From: Candidatus Firestoneibacteriota bacterium
GTDB taxonomy: Bacteria; JACRDZ01
Direction of reading: 5' to 3'
Length of the DNA: 12,662 nt
NCBI GenBank assembly: GCA_016212735.1
Contig: JACRDZ010000250.1
Location: 1-12,662, forward strand
Part shown: piece after piece, positions 1 through 7,500 of the stretch
Position numbering within the stretch: position 1 is the stretch's first letter
Layout of the letters: every line of letters begins with the position of its first letter
Notes under the pieces: model-generated
Told to the model about the DNA's origin: nothing
Databases searched by the model: none
The model's input: only the letters and a program-made list of their open reading frames with translations
Program-made: the position numbers and the translations under genes

Positions 1-39
1 ATCATAATATGTATGTAAGTCAAGTTAATATATTTTACT
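1..39. repeat. 39-bp direct repeat, left copy
   Basis: These 39 bases are identical to 1052-1090, and the match stops at base 40 (g) versus 1091 (t). The left limit is unknown because the window starts exactly where the match starts. Read on the minus strand, this copy supplies the last four codons (S-K-I-Y) and the TAA stop of the gene at 25-849, so that gene's end is created by the repeat. It also carries a TTGACT -35-like box (minus strand, 18-23). It could be the edge of a tandem duplication or an assembly join at a repeat. Confidence 0.9.
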
Positions 40-849
40 GTTTTCATATCTCTTAAGCATACAAAGGTCAAAATATAAAATCATTATTCCTGAAGGTTTA
101 AGTTTTCGATAAATATCTTTACATATAAATTTTATATATTCAAATATACTATTCTCATCTAACTCATGATCTTTCTGTGCTTCTCTAAGCAGATTAAGAA
201 GTATTGATATAAAATCAGGGATATAGATTAAATTAAACTTCTCTTCATGAGGATACTGTCTTTCCAGAGAAATATGTTTAAAATTTATTTGTGGAAAAAG
301 ATGACAGATTGATTGAGATAAAAGACTTTCTGCCCCAGCGGTTGTACCTACTAAAAAACTTTGTTTTTCTTCTAACACACATACCATACGGTAGCTTTGT
401 AAATAGTATTTATTAATAACTGATTGAAGAATTGATTTTATTTGCCTCGTATGATTATCAAAATCAGCTGCCAGATATCCAGGGATAATATAGTATATTT
501 TATTATCCTGTGATACTGTTTTCAGCAGTAATTTCCTTAAAACTTCGTTTTTTTCTTCCGGTGAAATTGAAGGATCATCAATATGTATAAAAATATTGAA
601 TTCCTGTTCTGATATACCTTCTGCAAGTCCGAACTCTGTCCCTCCCCCCCAGGGATCACGCCCGAATTTATTTTTAAGAAGAAAATCCAGGTTGGGATGT
701 ATCTTTTTCAGAATATCATAAGGATTACTTTGACTGACAACCGAACCAACAGGTATATATGCAGGGTTTATACCTAGTTCTTTAAAATGATCTGCTGTAA
801 TAATTCTGAAGGAAGAATATTCGGACTTTTTAAGGGACAACTTTCCCAT
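25..849 (-). CDS. Unknown protein with methyltransferase-like C-terminal part, probably truncated
   Basis: I do not recognise this family as a whole. I chose the ATG at 849 (274 residues) over a GTG at 867, because that GTG lies inside the purine-rich GTGGGGG tract that best serves as ribosome-binding site. Residues 1-160 are soluble, with no signal peptide or membrane segment; a GRDPWGGG motif sits at 63-70. Residues ~165-260 look like part of a class I SAM-dependent methyltransferase fold: a glycine-containing strand/turn (FLVGTTAGAESLL, 165-177), a strand with an acidic end (FNLIYIPDF), a helix, then LKPSGIMILYF at 250-260, which resembles the usual 'LKPGG' strand. The fold should continue after this point, but the frame runs into the 39-bp repeat and stops after SKIY. 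The gene is therefore probably a 5' fragment of a longer one. Its leader contains a long palindrome and a candidate promoter at 1047-1074. The methyltransferase assignment is tentative. Confidence 0.65.
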   Translation of the reverse strand: MGKLSLKKSEYSSFRIITADHFKELGINPAYIPVGSVVSQSNPYDILKKIHPNLDFLLKNKFGRDPWGGGTEFGLAEGISEQEFNIFIHIDDPSISPEEKNEVLRKLLLKTVSQDNKIYYIIPGYLAADFDNHTRQIKSILQSVINKYYLQSYRMVCVLEEKQSFLVGTTAGAESLLSQSICHLFPQINFKHISLERQYPHEEKFNLIYIPDFISILLNLLREAQKDHELDENSIFEYIKFICKDIYRKLKPSGIMILYFDLCMLKRYENSKIY

Positions 850-860
850 GATATTTTTTT

Positions 861-867
861 CCCCCAC
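861..867 (-). promoter_or_regulatory. Ribosome-binding site deciding the start of the 25-849 gene
   Basis: On the minus strand this reads GTGGGGG, followed by 11 bases to the ATG at 849. It is a G-rich, somewhat distant Shine-Dalgarno-like tract. It lies directly beside the base of the palindrome at 872-1021, so pairing within that hairpin could affect access to it. Confidence 0.45.
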
Positions 868-871
868 TTAG

Positions 872-1021
872 GGCTTGCGAATTTATAACGTCATCTGTAC
901 TTCATATTGAAACGATCTTCATTCGCAAAATCCTCAATGTAGTTAAAACTACACCTGCGGTTTTGCTCAATCAGATCGTTCCAATATGAGGCATATCTGA
1001 TCGCTATAATTTTCGCAAACC
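872..1021. repeat. ~150-bp imperfect palindrome (MITE-like or leader hairpin)
   Basis: The two halves are imperfect reverse complements centred near 945. The inner stem pairs tgtagtt (938-944) with aactaca (947-953). CATATTGAAACGATCT (903-918) matches the reverse complement of 973-988 at 15 of 16 positions. The outer ends pair around TTGCGAA (875-881) and TTCGCAA (1012-1018). There is no coding capacity. In a transcript from 1047-1074 it would fold into one long hairpin just upstream of the ribosome-binding site at 861-867. Such palindromes are typical of small non-autonomous mobile elements, but I cannot identify a target-site duplication at its edges. Together with the flanking promoters and repeat this accounts for the gene-free stretch 850-1149. 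Confidence 0.8.
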
Positions 1022-1046
1022 TGATTAGCTTGGGTATAGATAAAAA

Positions 1047-1074
1047 ATAATATCATAATATGTATGTAAGTCAA
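1047..1074 (-). promoter_or_regulatory. Candidate promoter for the leftward gene
   Basis: On the minus strand a TTGACT -35 (1069-1074) is separated by 16 bases from a TATTAT -10 (1047-1052). A transcript would start near 1040 and have a ~190-nt leader carrying the palindrome. The -35 lies within the right copy of the 39-bp repeat, so the left copy carries the same -35 pointing out of the window. Sequence match only. Confidence 0.4.
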
Positions 1075-1090
1075 GTTAATATATTTTACT
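1052..1090. repeat. 39-bp direct repeat, right copy
   Basis: Exact copy of 1-39, lying between the palindrome and the ATPase gene. It overlaps the -35 of the leftward candidate promoter, and its last base begins the -35 of the rightward one. The two copies enclose a unit of 1051 bp when counted from one copy start to the next. Confidence 0.9.
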
Positions 1091-1119
1091 TGCAATTCAT
1101 TTACAAATGATGTTATTCT
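1090..1119 (+). promoter_or_regulatory. Candidate promoter for the Mg2+ ATPase gene
   Basis: TTGCAA (1090-1095) and TATTCT (1114-1119) are separated by 18 bases, which would start transcription about 25 bases before the ATG at 1150. The match is moderate. With so short a leader there is no room for a Mg2+-sensing riboswitch or an mgtL-type leader peptide, unless transcription starts further upstream. Confidence 0.3.
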
Positions 1120-1133
1120 TTTCATTCAATTTT

Positions 1134-1141
1134 AAAGGTGA
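1134..1141 (+). promoter_or_regulatory. Ribosome-binding site deciding the ATPase start
   Basis: AAAGGTGA lies 8 bases before the ATG at 1150. A GTG at 1138 in the same frame falls inside this motif and is therefore an unlikely start. Confidence 0.6.
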
Positions 1142-1149
1142 ATTATATA

Positions 1150-3759
1150 ATGAAAATATTACAAACTGCAAAAAAAATAACGAACAATAATTCAATAAAA
1201 ACAAAGAGTAATGGGAAATATAAACAGCAGGTGCTGGACTTTGATTATGTGGGTTGTCCTATTACTAATCTTTTTCAAAAATTAGATACATCAATAAAAG
1301 GACTTACAGAAAAAGAAGTTGATGAACGATTAGAAAAATATGGATATAATGAACCTGCAAAAAAAAAGAAAAGAACTGCTTTAATCCGGTTTTTATCTAA
1401 CTTCATAAATCCACTGGTTATCGTTCTTTTGATTATAGCTTTTTTTTCACTTTTTTTTGGTGAAAAAATAAGTGCAGTTCTGGTTTTTTTAATGGCTATA
1501 ATAAGTGTAATTTTATCTTTTTTGCAGGAATATCGTGCTGGAAAAGAAGCTGAAAAATTAAGTGAAATGGTTCGTACAACAGCTACGGTTTTTAGAGATG
1601 GTCCAGCAAAAGAAATAAAAATAAAACATATTGTTCCTGGAGATATAATAGATTTATATGCAGGTGATATGATCCCTGCAGATTTGAGAATTATTTCATG
1701 TAAAGATTTGTTTATCAATCAATCCTCTTTAACTGGAGAATCTCTGCCAATCGAAAAATTTGCTGATGCAGGACAAATAAAAACAGGTTCATTATCAGAT
1801 TTAAGAAATATAGCTTTTATGGGTTCCAGTGTTGTAAGTGGTACTGCTTTAGGAGTAGTTGTTAAAACCGGAATATCTACTCAATTTGGTGAATTATCAC
1901 GTAAACTTCTTACAATGAGAATCGAAACCAGTTTTGATAAAGGTATACATAAATTTACATGGCTTATGATACGCTTTATGGTAATCCTTGTTTTTATAAT
2001 CTTCAGTATAAATGCATTGATAAAAGGAAAACCCATAGAAGCTTTTCTGTTTTCATTAGCTGTTGCTGTTGGTCTTACACCTGAGATGCTTCCAATGCTG
2101 GTTACTATAAACCTTTCAAAAGGTGCACAGGCACTGGCAAAAAAACGTGTTATTATTAAACGATTGAATTCAATTCAGAATTTTGGCGCAATGAATGTCC
2201 TATGTACAGACAAAACTGGGACTCTGACTTTAGATAAAATAGTTCTTGAAAAATATTGTGATGCAATAAGAAGGGATGATCCAAGTGTACTGAAATACGC
2301 GTATATTAACAGTTTTTACCAAACAGGATTAAAAAACCTTTTAGATAGAGCCATCCTAAATCATGAACAGATAATGACTGAAGGAATTAAAAAAGTTGAT
2401 GAGATACCTTTTGATTTTTCAAGAAAAATAATGTCTGTTGTAGTTGAAATGGATAACAAGCATATTATTATTTCAAAAGGAGCTCCTGAAGAAATCTACA
2501 AAAGATGTACAGAATATGAACTGGATGGTGAACCACTTGATTTGGGGTCTTTAATTCTTCCTGATTTAAAAGAAGAATATGACAGATTAAGCGAAGAAGG
2601 GTTCAGAGTCCTTGCTGTTGCATATAAAGAGATAGACAGCAAAAAAGAAATTTATTCTAAGGATGACGAAAAAAATCTTACTTTAAAAGGGTATCTTGCA
2701 TTTCTTGATCCGCCAAAACCAAGTGCGATTAAAGCTATTGAAGCGTTAAAGAATTTGCAGATAGAAGTTAAAGTCCTGACTGGTGATAATGAATTAGTTG
2801 CAAAAAAAATATGCAGTGAAGTCGGTCTTAATGTTAAAGGATTATTAAATGGTGAACAAGTAGAGAAAATGAGCGATCAAGAGCTCAAACCACTCGTTGA
2901 AACTACAACTGTTTTTGCACGGCTTTCACCTCTAGAGAAAGAAAGAATAATTCATCTACTTCATGAGAATCAGCATATTGTTGGATATCTTGGTGATGGA
3001 ATTAATGACGCTCCCGCTCTAAAAGCCTCGGATGTTGGTATTTCAGTAAATAATGCAGTTGATATTGCAAAAGAGTCTGCCGATATAATTCTTCTTAAAA
3101 AAAATCTTATGGTTTTAGAAGAGGGTGTTATTGAAGGCAGGAAGACTTTTGGCAATATAGTAAAATATATAAAAATGGGATCAAGCTCAAATTTCGGGAA
3201 TATGATAAGTATGACTGGCGCAAGTTTATTCCTGCCTTTTTTACCAATGAAACCCATTCAAATACTTTTAAATAATTTTCTTTATGATCTGTCACAAATA
3301 GCAATTCCAACTGATGAAGTGGATAATGAATATTTATTAAAACCAAGACCATGGAATATAGAATCTATTAAAAAATTTATGATGTTTTTTGGACCAATAA
3401 GTTCTGTTTTTGATTTTATGACTTATGGAATACTGTTATTTTTATTTAAATCATCTGAAAATCTATTTCATACTGTGTGGTTTTTAGAATCTTTATGTAC
3501 TCAAACTCTTGTTATATATGTTATTCGAACAGGGAAAAAACCTTTTATTGAAAGCAAGCCAAGCAGATTTTTGATTATTACATCACTTTTTATTATTTCA
3601 TTAGGATTTATTATACCTTTTTCACCATTAGCTGAACCTTTTGGATTTGTTAGACCGCCATCTGTATATTTCTTTGCTCTTTTTGCTATTGTTTTACTTT
3701 ATTTATTTGTTGTTCAATTTATTAAAGGCTGGTTTATAAAGAAGTATGGATATGATTAG
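1150..3759 (+). CDS. mgtA: Magnesium-transporting P-type ATPase (P3B, MgtA/MgtB type)
   Basis: ATP-driven inner-membrane importer of Mg2+. The 869-residue product is close to the usual length (~900) and looks intact. Motifs in order: actuator TGES at 195-198; ion-site helix VGLTPEMLP at 307-315, whose 'LTPEMLP' is typical of the MgtA/MgtB branch rather than Ca2+ or Na+/K+ pumps; phosphorylation motif DKTGTLT with Asp354; nucleotide-binding KGAPE at 443-447; TGDN at 544-547; hinge GDGINDAP at 615-622. Hydrophobic segments occur at ~80-125 (two), ~268-325 (two) and ~690-869 (about six), fitting the ten-helix topology. The N-terminal ~40 residues are basic and polar. The ATG follows AAAGGTGA; a GTG four codons upstream is inside that site. 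The gene appears monocistronic, since the next gene has its own candidate promoter. MgtA versus MgtB cannot be decided from sequence alone, and I see no MgtC neighbour. Confidence 0.93.
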   Translation: MKILQTAKKITNNNSIKTKSNGKYKQQVLDFDYVGCPITNLFQKLDTSIKGLTEKEVDERLEKYGYNEPAKKKKRTALIRFLSNFINPLVIVLLIIAFFSLFFGEKISAVLVFLMAIISVILSFLQEYRAGKEAEKLSEMVRTTATVFRDGPAKEIKIKHIVPGDIIDLYAGDMIPADLRIISCKDLFINQSSLTGESLPIEKFADAGQIKTGSLSDLRNIAFMGSSVVSGTALGVVVKTGISTQFGELSRKLLTMRIETSFDKGIHKFTWLMIRFMVILVFIIFSINALIKGKPIEAFLFSLAVAVGLTPEMLPMLVTINLSKGAQALAKKRVIIKRLNSIQNFGAMNVLCTDKTGTLTLDKIVLEKYCDAIRRDDPSVLKYAYINSFYQTGLKNLLDRAILNHEQIMTEGIKKVDEIPFDFSRKIMSVVVEMDNKHIIISKGAPEEIYKRCTEYELDGEPLDLGSLILPDLKEEYDRLSEEGFRVLAVAYKEIDSKKEIYSKDDEKNLTLKGYLAFLDPPKPSAIKAIEALKNLQIEVKVLTGDNELVAKKICSEVGLNVKGLLNGEQVEKMSDQELKPLVETTTVFARLSPLEKERIIHLLHENQHIVGYLGDGINDAPALKASDVGISVNNAVDIAKESADIILLKKNLMVLEEGVIEGRKTFGNIVKYIKMGSSSNFGNMISMTGASLFLPFLPMKPIQILLNNFLYDLSQIAIPTDEVDNEYLLKPRPWNIESIKKFMMFFGPISSVFDFMTYGILLFLFKSSENLFHTVWFLESLCTQTLVIYVIRTGKKPFIESKPSRFLIITSLFIISLGFIIPFSPLAEPFGFVRPPSVYFFALFAIVLLYLFVVQFIKGWFIKKYGYD

Positions 3760-3770
3760 GATTTCTGTTC

Positions 3771-3799
3771 TTGACACAATATGGTTATTTTGATAGCAT
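3771..3799 (+). promoter_or_regulatory. Candidate promoter for the lipoprotein/NHL-TPR operon
   Basis: A perfect TTGACA (3771-3776) is followed after 17 bases by TAGCAT (3794-3799), which keeps the first, second and last -10 positions. It begins 12 bases after the ATPase stop codon and would give a leader of about 60 bases. I see no convincing terminator for the ATPase gene in 3760-3864. Confidence 0.5.
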
Positions 3800-3864
3800 A
3801 ATATATATTTTTAATAATATTTTACTTTTTTTTAACGATAATAGTATTTATAAGGATAAATACA

Positions 3865-4560
3865 ATGAATGTAAAAATTATACATATTATACTAATTTTT
3901 TTATTTTTTTTAACAGGCTGCGGTCATGAAAAACAAATAAATGAACATTTTGAAAAAGCCCGTATATATAAAAAAAATGCTAAATTTAAAGAAGCATGTG
4001 AACAATATCGAAATATTATTTTTAAATATCCTGAAAATGAGATGGCCGGGAAAGCAGCAAAACTATTAATCAGATGTGAGGAAGAAATACAGGTAGAAAA
4101 GACGTTAAATATTGCTTCTATTCTAATCGAAAATAAATTTCAGGAAGCTGCTCTTTTTATACTCAGAGATCTTATTGACAGAAATCCCGATTCTTTTTTT
4201 GCAGAAGAAATCCGTATAAAAATAAATATGCTTACTGATAGTAAATCCGAAAACATGTTTGAAAAAGCAAAAAATTATGAGAATAACGGTGAGTTTGAAA
4301 AAGCTCTTGACCTATATAATAGTTTTATTAAAGATTTCCCTTATAATAAAGATATTGAACAGGTAAAAATTCATATAACGCAATGTGAACAAGGACTATT
4401 GGACTTAAAAGCAAAAAAAATAAAAGAACAGCTTCGTTCTGAAGAAGATCGAAAGAGAAGAGAAAAAGAGAAAGCAGAAATGGAAATACATCAAAAAGAA
4501 ATAGAAAAAAAACGTAAAATAGAAGATGCCATTAAAGCTTTGAAAGATAAAACCAGGTAG
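3865..4560 (+). CDS. Small lipoprotein with TPR-like helices and a charged C-terminal coiled coil
   Basis: 231 residues. A hydrophobic signal (residues 4-16) ends in the lipobox L-T-G-C at 16-19, so Cys19 should be lipidated. The next residue is Gly, not Asp, which by the Lol rule favours the outer membrane. The mature part has three helix-turn-helix units resembling TPRs (~28-57, ~80-115, ~131-160), including 'FEKALDLYNSFIKDFP', reminiscent of BamD/YbgF-type envelope TPR proteins. Residues ~178-231 are almost all Lys, Glu, Arg and Gln, suggesting a long coiled coil. The ATG follows TAAGGAT with normal spacing. The stop lies 5 bases before the next ATG, and that gene's only ribosome-binding match (AGG) overlaps the end of this gene, implying translational coupling. 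A partner or anchor for the downstream giant protein is my inference. It is too short, and its helices too unlike the family, to call BamD. Confidence 0.8.
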   Translation: MNVKIIHIILIFLFFLTGCGHEKQINEHFEKARIYKKNAKFKEACEQYRNIIFKYPENEMAGKAAKLLIRCEEEIQVEKTLNIASILIENKFQEAALFILRDLIDRNPDSFFAEEIRIKINMLTDSKSENMFEKAKNYENNGEFEKALDLYNSFIKDFPYNKDIEQVKIHITQCEQGLLDLKAKKIKEQLRSEEDRKRREKEKAEMEIHQKEIEKKRKIEDAIKALKDKTR

Positions 4561-4565
4561 TATAA

Positions 4566-7500
4566 ATGCAAAATATCGAAAAAAATATTTTTATCCTTTC
4601 CACTATTATTTATATATATTTAACGCTATTTCCAGTAATCCTTCATTCTGAAGAAATCAATTTCCTTTTTGATATTTCTGGTAAAAAAGGTGATCATACC
4701 AAAGAATTTGATAATATTCAAGGAGTATCCAGCGATAGTCAGGGGAATATATATATTGTTGACAGTGATAATAACCGGATCCAGGTTTTCGATAGTACAG
4801 GAAACTATCTTTTTCAGTTTGGGAATAAAGGACATGCAAAAGGTGAACTTGATAAACCAGTAGGGATTGCAATTAATAGTTATGATGAAATTTATATATC
4901 TGAACAGGGAAATGATCGTATTCAGGTTTTTGATAATAAAGGGACATCTCTTTTTTATTTCGGTTCTAAAGGAAGCAAAAAAGGAGATTTTTCAGATCCT
5001 CTCGGGATTGCTATAGATATATTTAATTTCGTTTATGTAGCAGACAGCCGTAATGACCGTATTCAAATTTTTACTAGACAGGGAATATTCTATTCTACAT
5101 TTGGTCTTTCTGGTGAACTGCCAAGTCAGTTTGATTTTCCGACATGGGTTAGTGTTGACAGAGAACGAAATATTTTTGTTGTAGATAAAAAAAATAACCG
5201 TGTACAGAAAATAGATCCGCGCGGATATTTTCTCTTTAGTATTGGAGGAAAAAAAGATAAACTTCATGAATTTAAACAGCCTTATGCTGTTGCAATAAAT
5301 GAATATGGGCGAATATATGTCACTGATATAGATAAATATAGAATTCAGGTAATATCAAATATGGGTGATTTTATTAATTCATTTGGCAGTAAGGGAACAG
5401 GACGCAGTCAATTTGAGGAGTTATCAGGTATATTTATGGATAAAAGAAACAGGTTTTATATTGCAGACAGAAAAAATAACCGTGTTGAAGTTTACGAAAT
5501 AAAACCTGCTCCAGATTCTGAAAAACTTACTGGTGCTCCTCGTCCTATTGATATAGTTTACATAAATAGTATTGATGGACAGGCAACAGATGTTGATGTT
5601 GATGCATACGGTAATGTCTATATGACAAATTCTAGAAATAACTGGGTCCAGGTTTTTAATGGAGACGGAACACTGAAATATGTTTTTGGAGGTGAAGGAA
5701 AAGATAAAGGGAAATTTAGATACCCAACTGGTATAGCAGTCAGTTCTGACGGCAAAATTGCTGTATCTGACAGTAAAAATGATCGTATTCAAGTATTTGA
5801 TTCATTTGGAGTTTATCTGTTCGGTTTTGGCAGAGAAGGAGAAGAAAAAGGTGAATTTTTAAATCCAACAGGTTTAGCTTATGATGAAAAAGGTGAAAAA
5901 TTATATGTAACTGATAAAAAAAATAATCGTATTCAGATATTTAATCGAGATGGTGTTTTCCTGAATAAATTGGGTATTGGAGGCAATAAAAAACCAGGTG
6001 AATTCTATCAACCAGAAGATGTATCTCTTGATTTTGAAGGCAATATCTACGTAGCTGATACCCGCAGTGATAAAATACAAAAATTTTTCCCTGCTTTCGG
6101 GATGGACTTTTTATTCGGGAAAAGCGGTAATGGAAAAGGTGATTTTGATGCACCGGTATCTATTGATGTAGATCATGATAAAAAAATATATGTGCTGGAT
6201 AAAAATAATAATCGCGTCCAGGTTTTTGATAAAGAAGGAAAATATATTCTGGAATTTGGTAATAAAGGAAAAGGAATAGGACAGTTTAATGAACCAGAGG
6301 GAATTACAGTACAAAATCTGAATTCAGAGAATTATATATATGTTGCAGATACAGGTAATAATCGTATACAGATATTTGCTATTCATGAAACTCCTTCAAT
6401 ACCAATAGGACTTGCCTCATATGGCGACAAATCTGGTATAAAACTTGACTGGAATAGAAATCCTGAATCTTTTGTTTTTGAATATTATGTATATAAAAGC
6501 AATAATGAGAATGGCCCTTTTTCTTTTGTAGGTAAAACAGTGAAGAATGAATATAATATATTATGTGATACAACTCTTTTAATGGATCCATATTATAAGG
6601 TTTCCGCTATAACTCTATCAGGTTTTGAAAGCCAATTAACTCCGCCAGTTGCAGATTACTATACTCTTGGATATAATTTTTTTAAACAAAATAAATTTGA
6701 AGAAAGTGTTATTTCTTTTACAAAAGAAATAGCAAAACATCCTCAAAATGTTAATGCTCTATATTTTCTTGGCTTAGTTTACTTCAAACAAAATAGATGG
6801 CAGGAAGCTGAAAAACAGTTTATCTCTGTTCTTAAACTTCAGCCTCAGAATGGATATGCACACTATTATATCGGAAGTATTTTTGCACGCCAGAGAATGT
6901 TTGATAAATCTATTGTTGAGTTTAAAGAAGCGCTAAAAATTGAACAGCGTAATTTCAGAATTTATTCTGAACTTGGAGCAGCATATTTTAATAAAGAATT
7001 GTATCAGGAAACAGTTGAAGCTTTAAAAAATGCACTGCTTTTTGGCGATACAAATCCTGAATTACATTTTCAACTTGGAGCGGCATTTTACAAACAAAAA
7101 AAATATGATCAAGCTGTTGAAGAACTCACACATTATATAAAAGAGAATCCAGGTAAATTTGAAGCATATTATTACCTGGCACAGGTATATATCGAACAGA
7201 AGAAATTTAGCGCAGCAATAGAGTCTTTACGTAAAGCTACAGAAATCAGACCACAAGCTCATGAAGTATTTTACCAAATAGGGGTGATTTATCTTGATCA
7301 GCATAAATATAATGAAGCAATTCCTGAAATAAAAATTGCCACATCAATTGATCCTAAAAATCCAGTTTACCGTTATAATCTCGGATTGGCTTATTTTAAT
7401 ATTGATAATGAAGAATTAGCAAACAAAGAATTAACAGAAGCAATAAAAATTGACCCGAAAAATACTGACTCTCATTACTATATGGGTTTGATTTTATCAG

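Noticed and set aside
868..878. TTAGGGCTTGC shared between the palindrome edge and the terminator at 9332-9342
   Set aside because: An 11-base match without further similarity around it; too short to claim a common element, though it could be a coincidental remnant.
1091..1149. Mg2+ riboswitch or mgtL-type leader upstream of the ATPase gene
   Set aside because: The interval from the direct repeat to the start codon is under 60 bases and shows no stable hairpin or leader frame.
1275..1718. 147-residue open frame on the minus strand inside the ATPase gene
   Set aside because: Shadow frame of the AT-rich ATPase gene; no ribosome-binding site and no recognisable domain. Other open frames opposite the ATPase and the NHL-TPR gene were dismissed for the same reason.
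4700..6380. DNA-level tandem repeats in the NHL region
   Set aside because: The periodicity comes from the twelve protein repeats; copies have diverged at DNA level and do not form an independent repeat array or CRISPR.
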